From Halocafeteria seosinensis (Eukaryota > Sar > Bigyra > Bicosoecida): a stretch of DNA of 64,000 nucleotides. Shown one piece after another: positions 54,763-64,000 of this stretch. The DNA lies in the NCBI GenBank assembly GCA_001687465.1, contig LVLI01000249.1:62001-126000 (forward strand), given 5' to 3'. The position numbers and the translations under genes are program-made. How positions within the stretch are numbered: the stretch's first letter is position 1; every line of letters starts with the position of its first letter. Under the pieces are notes generated by a model. The model did no database searches. It was not told where the DNA came from and saw nothing but the letters and a program-made list of their open reading frames with translations.

Positions 54763-57700
54763 TTATATAGAAAACCCATTCATTCCAGACCATTCATCAA
54801 TATTGTCGTAGTCCCAAGGGCTTAGAAAAGACCATTCAAAGGCGAAGGAATGTGGACTCTCGCATATGTGCTTCCCTCTTGGAACCAAATCTCTTTGGAC
54901 ACCTATGCTGTTGCCGACAACCGGATTGGTGCATATTCTAGAGAGTCTCTCTAAGTACTCCTGGTATTCCCTAAAGGAAGGGTGCCATGGAGTCTCCTCC
55001 TCGATGCTTCGCGCAGAAGTGTGACTCAAATGGAGAATCTTTTCGACGGTTTGACAGAGTTTAATGTACCCCTTCCGGCTGTGCTCACAAATATCGGAGT
55101 TCACAACGATTTCCAATACGACCGTAGCTATTTCTCCTAAACTCAGGTGTTTTCCTAGAGTAGCATCTGAATGAGCTTCTAGAAGAACTGCTATTCTTTT
55201 GAGAATATTTTCAGCCGTTATCAACCATCCTCTGCGGCACGCTTGTAGTAAGCAGCTAAAGCTGTTCCAATAATTCAAAATAGCCTTCACTTGAGGAGCG
55301 AGCAACCCGAATGGAATGGCACTTAGGGCGCTCATTGCTTGTATAAATACACTTAAAGTTTGTTGATCCAATAGCAAGCGAGCCACCCAAAGCTGACGAA
55401 CAATCTGGAGCTCGTTCTTCGTTACATGTTCGTTTATGCACAACCATTGCGCTAGCTCCTGAGCCACATGGACGAACGAACGGAACAAGTCGATAGCCAA
55501 CGTCGCTGCGTCAATGTAGTGGCATGCGGCCGAATAACATTGAATTGCCCGAAGCTGCAACCCACCTGCAGACTCTTTATTTGGCAGCTCGGTAAACAAC
55601 CCGTCCAAGTCTTCGTCATATGTCCACGGGAGTTCCCTGCGGATGAATCCTTTACAACTCACGATATTCTTCACTAGGATGGCACTTGCTGATGTGCCCT
55701 CTTCTTCTATACTGGTAAGGGACTCTTCATATAGTATTGCCAAAGGCCATAGGCTCCTGTCAAAGATTTCAAAAAACTTGACTCGCAAACTCTCCTTGTC
55801 CAGCTGCTCCTTCTGAGTGTCACTGTTCCCTTTATCCTTTTTCTGCGACTTCACCTTTGAAGCAATCACTGTCGAAATATCTTTTGTCAGAGCTTTTTCG
55901 GCGTCAACGGCTTTGCTCAAACATTCATCACCTTGACGTTCCCATTCGGCTCGGCTAGGCGTTCCGATCCGCTGATAGAATTCTTCCAATAACTTGGTCA
56001 CGAACCCTATCGCTTTGGGATCGACGGACACGGACGACTTTGCCGCACCCTGGAGTTCAGCTATATCTAGCCATAGTGCCAATCGAGCTGCCCCTTTGCC
56101 CTGCACTTTGATTGATAACTGGTTCGAAACCATATAGGATGGAAAGTTCAGCAATGCCGGTACTAATTCTTTCCCACCTCCAGTTTTACTGACCTGATGG
56201 TCTTCCGGATCATCGCTGATACTAATATGGCTCTTGTAGGAACCAGTGAACGACATTCGGCGCTTTCTCGACAAAACGATTGCAAAGTCTGTAGCAATAG
56301 CCTCTAGGATTTTCTGTAGCTCTGGGGGAGAGCGGTCAAAGTTCCACCCGATTTCCAGTACCGAACGTAGTGGTAACTTTGCTGCAACAATTCCTTTCTC
56401 GGTTTCAGACAGTGGGGAATTGTACAGAAGAACGACGAACATGTCCCACTGACCATGGTGGAGACAATGCACCGCAGCACGTAACGAAACAGTCTTGCTA
56501 CCTCCAACTGTTGTCGCAAGAGACTGAGCAGTTAGTAAATGACCCCCATAGAGAGCAGCTAGAGCGGCACTGCGAACTGCCCCCGCATAGACCAACTGTT
56601 TTGCCGATCGGCTAGGATTGCCGAAACAGTAGTATTGGTATGCTTGGTAACAACGGAGTGCCGTCGATATATTCACGAGATTCCTTCGGACACCTTCAGT
56701 AGTCCATTCAGGAATGAAATCAAGGCTTTCTACTTGTGTGTCCTTGCACCAATTGTCAGCTATACATGTTGCCAACTCTTCTTTTCCTTGCTTTAGCTGC
56801 TCGCAAACGCTGTAAGTAGGTTGCGCTAAAATCTGTATCATATCCCCGGTAAGACAGTTTTGGCTTCCTTCATCCTCCAGGTGGTTCTCGCTTGCAACGA
56901 GCAACGAAGATTGCCAGAATTCAATTGACACATGTGGCGCAAGAATCAAGGCAGTTTTCGTATTGCCACTTATCCGTAGTGTGGCGCACGCTTGCTCAAC
57001 GGCGTTACACGCCACATATACGAGAGCCGCCAATTGCAGGTAATAAACTCTTTCACCTTTCTTCAGTTTTTTCTCCAACAACTGTACGCTTGTCACAGTG
57101 CGGTCGGCCCACTCTCTTAGCCCATTGTCCGACAAAGACACGTAGTCCAAGCGCTTCGTATTTTCCTTCGCTGATGCTCCAGATGAATCAGTCACACGGG
57201 TGTTGTCACTAGCATACTGAAACAGAAACAATTGCTCACTTTGTGCAGCCAGAAATTTTTCTAATGCCGTCTTCCACGATACTTCTTTGTCTGAGCCACG
57301 CACGAGTTCCAAGGTCTGCAGCGACCCTTGTTGTATGTCCTTGCACATCTTGGTTTCATACATCGAATGGAACCCCAAACCGAAGAACTCTGCGTAGTTG
57401 TCAAACTCTGCACTATGCTGAGATGCGATCATAGTTTGATTTACGGTCGGTGAAACAATGGTGACCCGGTGTGGCGTGTTTTCGTTGGCAACATTAGGGT
57501 CCTCCATCAGGAAGCAGTGTTCTTTCCAGCCCGGCAATAGTTCAAGTGACTGCAGCGCCATCCCACAGTCTTGTCCCGCAGATAATATTGCAAAGGGACA
57601 AATCGAGCTTAAATGAAAAGTGGATGAACCCCTTCCTTCATTGAGTAGTATAGTATCGGAAATGCTAAAGGTCCGCAGGTCGACGAGTCGCAGTACAGTA

Positions 57701-59987
57701 TGCCCCTCGGAGAATATGTACAAGAAAAAGGACACTTCCGGGCTCCAACAAACGGTAGACTTGGTGGCAGCCAGCTCATCATATTTTCTGCTACTTACTC
57801 CTCCTGTTCTCATGTTCCACACTTTCAGCATTCCGACACTATCGAGTGATGCAAGTTTATCCTTCGAAAAAGGTGACCAACTCATGCTTTCAATGGCCCC
57901 TGAGTGAGAAGCTAGGTGAAGTAACTCTTTTGTATCTGAGCCCGTGCTAAACAGGGAAACAACCCCTGATGTTTGGCCCACAGCAACTAATTGAGATCCT
58001 TCGGTGCTCCATTCCACCTCAGGTGAAGACAAATTTGACTTCATGGTAGATGGAGAAGCCAAGCACTCTGGTGTACTCTCTAAATCAATCTTTGTAGTAT
58101 TTGCGTTCTCGAAGTCCACAACGAATAGGCCGCAGCTTTGAACGATTGCAAAAAATGTGTGACGCTTTCCTCCGTGCGCCATTAACGTTTTCACTGATTG
58201 GTTTTCCCTTCCTATGGCCATAGTCTTCCATGGACGAGCATCGTCTTTCGGGTCGATTTCAACCAGTTTCCCGTTGGCAGTACCTACAACTATACTGTTG
58301 CGCCCAACGCCCCATGTCAATGACGTGCATGCTTCAGTGCCCAAGTAATACGTCCTAAAGCAACGAAACTGTTGTTGCTCGTCGAGCATCTTGCCTCCGT
58401 TAATATCGGAGAGGGAGCACTGCAAGGCTTCGAGTCCTCGGATCTCGTCGTGTCCCACTTGTTGTCCTAGAAGCCATAGTTTCACATAACCGTCGGACGA
58501 ACATGTCGCAAACTTGTGTGGGTTTTGCGGATGAGGCTTGATGCACTGAATCGGAAAACAGTGTCCAGGCGTCGAACGCCACACTGGGTTCAATGTGCCG
58601 CTGTTGAGAAGAAACACACCACCGGTAACCGTGCTTAACAGTAATCTAGAGATCCCTTCCAAAGCCTGGCACGGAGGCAGAAGTAGAACTTCAGCTATCC
58701 CTCCGTTCACGTTTACATGCATGAGGTGAGACGGGAAAACACTTGTTAGATTGAATTTCTGAACCTGTAGGGAAAAACGTTGCAACAGTTATATCCCCCC
58801 AAAGAGCTGTGAATTAACAGGGAATAACGTACGTGTGGTTTTACACGACTGAATGCTAGAAACGACCCCGATTCTTCTGGACACCATACAGTGCTGCTCC
58901 CGGAATGAATGGTCTTGCTCCTTTGGCTAACGGGGAAGGCTCTCGGAGTTCTCACGCTCTGGGTCTGAGCCTTCAGTGCATCTATTTTGTCGCTCTCACC
59001 GTATACTTGAAAAACATTTCCAGTTAAGACGTCAACTAATGCATGTACACCTTCGCCCATACTAATAACGGCGCTATCAGAGCCGCACGGCTCAAACTGG
59101 ATTCTCCGTATTATTGGAACTTGATGATGCAGACTAGGACCACCAGATCCGTCTGTACCCGTATCTTTGGAAGGTGGCATCACCTGAATCTGATTGTGTA
59201 TATCACTAGCACAGTGATACCTGTGTATGATGTTCCCACTGCAAAACACTACCGACTCTTCTAAGTCTCTTTTCTCCGTCACTTTGGCTGTCTCCTCTGA
59301 GCAATTTTCCACGGGATTGAATGTGTGCCAATGCAAGTCGGTCACGGTGGTATTGCAAACCTTCAGGAGGTCGACATCGTGGCGTAGGCGCGGAATGCTC
59401 TTTGGGACCTCAAGCCTAGGGGTTTCTACGAGTAAGTCCAAGTTAGATTCCAGTGTCCTCGTTGTCGAGGTACCGCCATCGTTTCCCAGTTTCAGTCCAA
59501 CTGAGGAGTTGGTTGCTTTGTCTTGTTCAACATAGAGTTGTAGTAGTTGTACACTGCTCGTTGTGGCGAGGGCAACGACGTTGCTGCTTGAGGGATTCCA
59601 TTTTATTCTCTGGGGGAGATCATCCATCTCAATTGCTCCCAAAAATGTTCCTCCGACGATATCGAATACTGCAAATGTAGACATGATATTTCGATAGGCG
59701 ATTGCCAGATAACGGGGTGGCGATAGTGAACATGAAATGCAACTGATCACTAACGCCGAGTTGCTTTCGGCACTCTCATTACCGGCGTGCTGCCTCCCAG
59801 CTAAAGAGAAAGTCGTCATGTCTAGCGTGTATCGGAGAACTGGTTCACCCAATAGCATTCCACGAGCGTACACATGAACCGTCGTTCCACCTGCATAGGC
59901 AAAGTATTCACTATTCCCTGCCAGATACTGTCCATCGACGTGTGTGCAGCATCCTCCAGGGGCGCGCATAAGTGTTTGAGCGCTCAT
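54763..59987 (-). CDS. WDR17-like WD40-repeat protein
   Basis: Two exons, 59987-58833 and 58764-54763 (phase 0), give 1,718 residues, longer than animal WDR17 (about 1,300). The ATG at 59987 is the first in frame; upstream only a GTG precedes it. The N-terminal half is a set of WD-like repeats, clear ones being IKCI-type PHPQNPHKFATCSSDGYVKLW and MSWSPFSKDKLASLDSVGMLKVW. After them comes a helical repeat region. There YYLQLAALVYVACNAVEQA and NTKTALILAPHVSIEFWQ match WDR17's LGEWDKALSIAPGVSVKYW from memory. The C-terminal SFAFEWSFLSPWDYD resembles the WDR17 ending. The protein plan (beta-propellers then alpha-solenoid) is that of coat and transport scaffolds, but WDR17 has no settled function. 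Similarity in the first exon is weak. Confidence 0.72.
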
Positions 59988-60644
59988 AATGGTTTTATTT
60001 CGTTCGCTAGACCCCACATACAGTTTGTACTCAGGTACATCAATTCAATGACACTGTTGTGGTACCCTACAGGCTACTGGTGGCAATTTGGTTTGTTGCT
60101 TCAAGGACGACCTTAGGACGTCCTCTCAGACTCCTCTGCCGTTTGCTTTCTTGAAGTCGACAGCAATGCTCTCTTATGGGTATTGATGCAGTTGAGCCTG
60201 GAAAATACTTGGAAACTTGCCAGATACGCTGGCCACTGAGCTCGAGAAGTTCAAACCCTGAGCTAGCTGGAAGTCGTTCAATGCAATCATTCAGACACTG
60301 GATCAATTGTGGTCAACAAGTACATTTCCCGTCGCTGAACACTACATCCCTTGGATTCCATGCCTCGACTGTCCCCAAGAAGAAATCACTGCTTGTTTTA
60401 GTCTGTCTGTTGATCGTATCATTCCAGCTTCTAGCATTGAGTTGGGAGTTCCGAAGGGTGGCAATTCCGGGGCCTGAAGATTTTCAGGTAGCTCCCAGCA
60501 ACCCATCGGAAAAGGCTTCTTGCTTGAAATATAAAGCCCCAATCCATACACTGATGTGACCAGCCCATAATATGAGAATGAAACCGCTAGCACATAAAAC
60601 AGATTTAAAAGCGTCTCTGGTTTATTCACATTTGTAGTGTGTTT

Positions 60645-60790
60645 GTTTACGAGACTGGGTAGTGTTGAATCGTTTGATCAAGCTCCCTTGATTCGGAATC
60701 TTGATGTTAGGAATGGGGAAACGGCAAAAAGAGGTGGATTCATTGTCCGACACGAGCAGAAACTTTTTATCATAGATTCATGTAGCTCAT
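60645..60790 (+). pseudogene. Relic of a GLUG/kelch-family gene
   Basis: The plus strand reads VESFDQAPLIRNLDVRNGE then GGFIV and LFIIDSCSS. The intact GLUG/kelch protein has VDRFEEAPSIRNIDVRNGA then GGFIV and FFRVDSCSS at the matching place, just before its GLUG repeats. The relic soon reaches a stop and no GLUG repeat follows, so it is a decayed fragment about 24 kb from the intact gene. Confidence 0.7.
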
Positions 60791-61008
60791 ATTGCTGATA
60801 CCCACAGTACAGTTGACGGAGCCTAGGGAAGAGCACTGTACCAAGAAACCTCATTAGATGCTCGGAGCAATCTTCAAAGGGGCTGTCGATCCTATTATAT
60901 TTAGCCTAGGGCGAACATTCTTCTTCCGGAGCATAGCTTTTCTGCTTCCTCATGGGCTTCCTTCGCGTTGGGGTGCAGTTCCTGTAGACTACATGTCTTT
61001 CCGCAATA

Positions 61009-61173
61009 CTACAACCAGTGTTGTGTTCCCTCACGGCGCATGTCAGCAAGGCTGCAGGAACAGCGGGCCCATCGCTGATTAACACGGGCGCATACCGCTC
61101 CTCGTTAAGAGGATGCGGTCAACTCCCCGGCCGGTGGGCTATTTGCCACATAGGTATATGTGTGTGTGTGTGC
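61009..61173 (-). repeat. Dispersed repeat, copy B
   Basis: Nearly full-length partner of copy A in inverse orientation, about 160 bp, from AACCAGTGTTGTGTTCCCTC to a GT run. Against copy A it has scattered substitutions and a deletion of about 6 bases near the end. Similarity stops sharply at both ends, as expected of a discrete element. Confidence 0.75.
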
Positions 61174-61726
61174 AATGCGCACTACCTGTCTTGGAACCCG
61201 GTTGTGGCGTACAGTGTCTGAAGCCCCCATAGATAGAGCTTCTAGAGGTACATGGAAGAATGCCGAGTTGTAAATAGGCAAAACGTTGTATCTAATATGT
61301 TAATGTGTTAGTTTTTAGCGAAGGGTTGTTTATTCCGGCTGACACATCCGCTTGTACAAACTAGTTGAGACTACAAAATACGAATCATTTCGAGTTTCAT
61401 CGAATCCATATATGGAGGAAGTGGAAGAATAACAACCTATGAAAACGTACGTTCTTACCACAATGTTTGTCTATGTAGTACATACCAGCAGGCAACCATC
61501 CGGGCGCACGGCCCGGCATTTTGAATGCTGTTGCCGCCAACACAAATGCAGCAAAGAGAAAGCGTTTGGGGATGTATGTTTCGTAGTAATCACCAGAGTG
61601 TGTCCGTGTGGCATTGTGATAGTGTCCTTTGTTCGCCTCATTGAAAAGACTTTTCCTCGAGAAGCTTCTCCTAGGCGTATTTCCTTCTATACACGCAGCA
61701 TTTAAAACACAATTCGCAGCTGAACG

Positions 61727-63783
61727 ATGGCAGCGGAAACTACAGCTAGTAACACTAGCAATGGCGGTCCTACCTCGCCCTCTGCAAAGCATGAAGAGGA
61801 CATGGGAAGACCTGTGCAGGTGAGGAAGTCTGCTTCAACATGCTCCTGAGGAAGCTGTTTTACCATGATTCTGCCTCATTTCAGATCATTTCCATCGATG
61901 AAAAGGGCACACAGTTCCATTTAAACAAGGAGATGCTCCAGGAAGTGGTCTCTCGAGTCCCCTCCGCGGATATGAAGGTGTCCTTGGTCTCTGTTGTAGG
62001 TGCCTTCCGGACTGGGAAGTCATTTCTATTGGACATTTTGCTACGATATCTCAAGTATTTCGATAGTCCCAAGCATCAGGACGAAGCGTACGAACGTCGT
62101 CCAAAGTGCGATGGCAAGTCGTCGTGGCTCTGGGGTGCTGATGGAGATGGGGAAGACACCGACAAGGAGAAACTGGAAGGTCTGACGGGACCTGATGGGC
62201 AAACTGATCCTCATGGGTTTTCATGGAGATCTGGACGACAGCGGTGCACTACGGTATGTAGTATATTTGTGTCGTGTTATTCAAACAGGTTTCTGGGATC
62301 TATCCTGATTGTATTTATGTGTTTAAAACAGGGAATTTGGATGTGGAGCAAGCCATTCGTTAGACGTCTTCCGGACGAAAATGGAACACCAGGTGAAGGT
62401 GAAGAAGTTGCTGTTATTCTGGTCGATACCCAGGGGATTTTCGATAGCGAGACGACGCAAATGCTGACTGCGTCCATCTTTGGTCTTTCAACGCTCATTA
62501 GCAGCAATCAAGTGTATAATGTTACCAATCGGATCCAAGAAGACAATCTCCAGCACTTGGCGCTGTTCTCCGAATATGGCCGCGTTGCGTTGAAGCGCAA
62601 CCCGCAGAACCAAGCCCACGAGGAAGATACTGAACACAAGGATGAACACAAAGCCAGGCCCTCGTTTAAGCCGTTTCAGACTCTTGAATTTCTGGTGAGA
62701 GATGCTGTCGTGAACGAATCCAATGTGGAGCGTGTGGATTTCAACGAACAAGAGAAAACGAACCAGGAATATCTTGAAGAGATCTTGTCAAAAACGGAGC
62801 ATAAGGACCTTAGAGATGTACGTGAACATATTCAGAATTCTTTTGATAGTATCACATGCTATCAAATTCCTCATCCCGGGTTGGAGCTGGTGGAGAATGC
62901 CTACGATGGCAACGTCTCTGTAATTCGACAGTTATTTAGGGCGTATGTTGAGCGGTACGCTCACCGTTTGTTTAATCAAGAATTGGTGGCCAAAAGGGTC
63001 CATGGACGATGTATAGTCGCTGGAGAGCTGTATCGATTTCTCAAAGTATTCTGCAAAGTTTTTCAGGAAAAAAATGGGCTTCCACAAGCCCAGGTGCTCC
63101 TTGCTGCTACGTCAGAAGCGAATAGCCGGAATGCTGTAGAGCGAGGAGTGCGCTTGTATGAGAAGCATATGCGCGGATTGTTTGAATCCTTTAACAACAA
63201 GTACATTCCTCGAAAGAAACTCAACCAGAAACATGACGAATCTCTCAAAGATGCATTAAGGCTGTTTGATGAAATTGCTGACTTCGGACTAGACAGTGCC
63301 GTTGATAACTATCGACGAGCCTTGAAAGAAAAACTTAGCGAGCGCATTGACGAGCTACATGAAATTAATGAAAGCCGTAACGTGTGGAAAAACTCGGAAT
63401 ATTATTTAATAGCTTTAGCACTGGCAGGCGTGGCCTGGATCATTCGTATGTTTCTTGATTTGTCGTGTACACCATGGAGCGACGTGTGTCGGCAAAGTTC
63501 AGATTTCCTGGGATTTATACTGGGGGCCGTATTTCTTACAATCGTCATCGTAATGGTCGTAACGGGACATAGCCTATACTTCAAGGTAAAAAACTACCTT
63601 TCATTCTTGGGTGACGCGATCGAAATGGGCCTGAAGCAAGGCGATGATACCGGGACATCTCCCTCAACCAGTGGGCGCTCAACTGAACCGGGATCAGACG
63701 AGACATCAACCAATGACTCCTTGGAATCGTCCCACGGAACAGCACAACTGCGCCGGCGGGCAAACAATCGCAGAAGAGAATAA
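61727..63783 (+). CDS. Atlastin-like GTPase (GB1/RHD3 family)
   Basis: Atlastins fuse ER tubules. Exons 61727-61819, 61885-62253 and 62332-63783 give 637 residues, close to animal atlastins (about 560). The GTPase domain spans about residues 45-340: P-loop GAFRTGKS (70-77), GIWMWSKPF after intron 2, VDTQGIFD (about 185-192), and the family's RD guanine motif in EFLVRDAVV (about 277). A helical middle domain follows. Two hydrophobic helices at about 512-531 and 547-567 form the membrane hairpin, and a Ser/Asp-rich tail of about 60 residues ends in a basic RRRANNRRR. The linker at about 240-262 is rich in Glu, Lys and His. The tail lacks an obvious amphipathic helix next to the membrane beyond the stretch LSFLGDAIEMGLK. 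Membrane-fusion activity is inferred from family membership. Confidence 0.9.
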
Positions 63784-63809
63784 CCATATCGCATGAATAT
63801 CAATTGTAT

Positions 63810-64000
63810 TCAATCCTCCTCTCTTTGTTTTACTGGTGAAGCAATCAGCCCTGGTGGTCCACTATTTTCAACTTCAATCTCATTCCTATGGTTCTTCTCA
63901 AGGTTTGCATCTTCGCCTTCTTCATTATCCAAGGAGCGTAAAGCACTGTCGGATTCTCCATTATTTGAATAATGATTGTTAACATTGTTGTTACTTTTGT
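63810..64000 (-). CDS. 3' end of an unidentified minus-strand gene (truncated)
   Basis: From the window edge an open frame runs on the minus strand to a TGA at 63812-63810, about 62 codons. It is Asn/Glu/Ser-rich (NEEGEDANLEKNHRNEIE) and ends PVKQREED, with no ATG needed inside the window. It converges on the atlastin gene with 26 bp between stop codons, as in other convergent pairs here. No domain is visible in this part. Confidence 0.5.
   Translation of the reverse strand, partial: KSNNNVNNHYSNNGESDSALRSLDNEEGEDANLEKNHRNEIEVENSGPPGLIASPVKQREED

Larger units (their letters stand above)
59988..61726. other. Spacer between the WDR17-like and atlastin genes
   Basis: About 1.7 kb between divergent starts. 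It holds a GLUG-related relic (60645-60790) and copy B of the dispersed repeat (61009-61173). A plus-strand frame at 60176-60559 has a hydrophobic stretch but no clear gene. The two promoters should lie at its ends. Confidence 0.5.

Noticed and set aside
60176-60559. Plus-strand frame with a signal-like hydrophobic stretch
   Set aside because: It might be the leader of the GLUG relic downstream, but similarity to the intact leader is only in composition.
61018-61221. Shared short peptide encoded by repeat copies A and B (frames at 14621-14815 minus and 61018-61221 plus)
   Set aside because: Follows from the DNA repeat; copies C and D do not keep the whole frame and no domain is known, so I do not call a protein.
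1-64000. CRISPR arrays, rRNA genes, bacterial insertion sequences
   Set aside because: No regularly spaced direct repeats, rRNA-like stretches or prokaryotic transposase genes were seen; the window is eukaryotic.

Overview
This is nuclear DNA from a unicellular eukaryote. Nearly every recognisable gene has short GT-AG introns, mostly 45-95 nt, and the products are eukaryote-specific: Paf1-complex LEO1, SSU72, EXO1, BCD1, atlastin, HSF, CDK, CK1-like kinase, RPAIN, COMMD and WDR17. Introns were placed by joining coding frames whose phase matches at GT..AG borders. The lineage cannot be fixed from sequence alone. COMMD, WDR17-like, RPAIN, ABCA transporters and NB-ARC/TPR proteins together argue against budding yeast and land plants and for a protist, microalga or unicellular relative of animals. 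The standard genetic code works throughout.

Layout. 1-14009: two tandem minus-strand ABCA transporter genes, the first cut by the window start. 16611-19797: a small Ser/Arg-rich tail-anchored protein, EXO1 and a COMM-domain protein. 20510-25245 is gene-poor. 25246-29106: an intronless NB-ARC/TPR protein. 30558-46037 and 47368 is dense: a second Ser/Arg-rich membrane protein, a CK1-like kinase carrying a DUF3253 domain, a secreted GLUG+kelch protein, BCD1, LEO1, an SRP54 M-domain-like mitochondrial protein, RPAIN, SSU72 and HSF. 47369-52808 is gene-poor. 52809-63783: a CDK10/11-like kinase, a WDR17-like protein and an atlastin GTPase. 63810-64000 is the 3' end of one more minus-strand gene.

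Many genes act in nuclear information handling: LEO1, SSU72 and the CDK in RNA polymerase II transcription, EXO1 and RPAIN in DNA repair and replication, BCD1 in snoRNP assembly, HSF in stress transcription. No operon-like logic is implied. Gene ends are packed tightly (6, 25 and 26 nt between some convergent stop codons; 59 nt between the BCD1 and LEO1 start codons), while the gene-poor stretches hold four copies of a dispersed repeat and decayed pieces of the GLUG/kelch gene family.

The most unusual items are the kinase-DUF3253 fusion, the membrane-anchored NB-ARC/TPR protein with near-tandem TPR DNA, the GLUG+kelch fusion with scattered relics, the 3'-biased homogenisation of the ABCA pair, and the dispersed repeat, one copy of which sits in an HSF intron.
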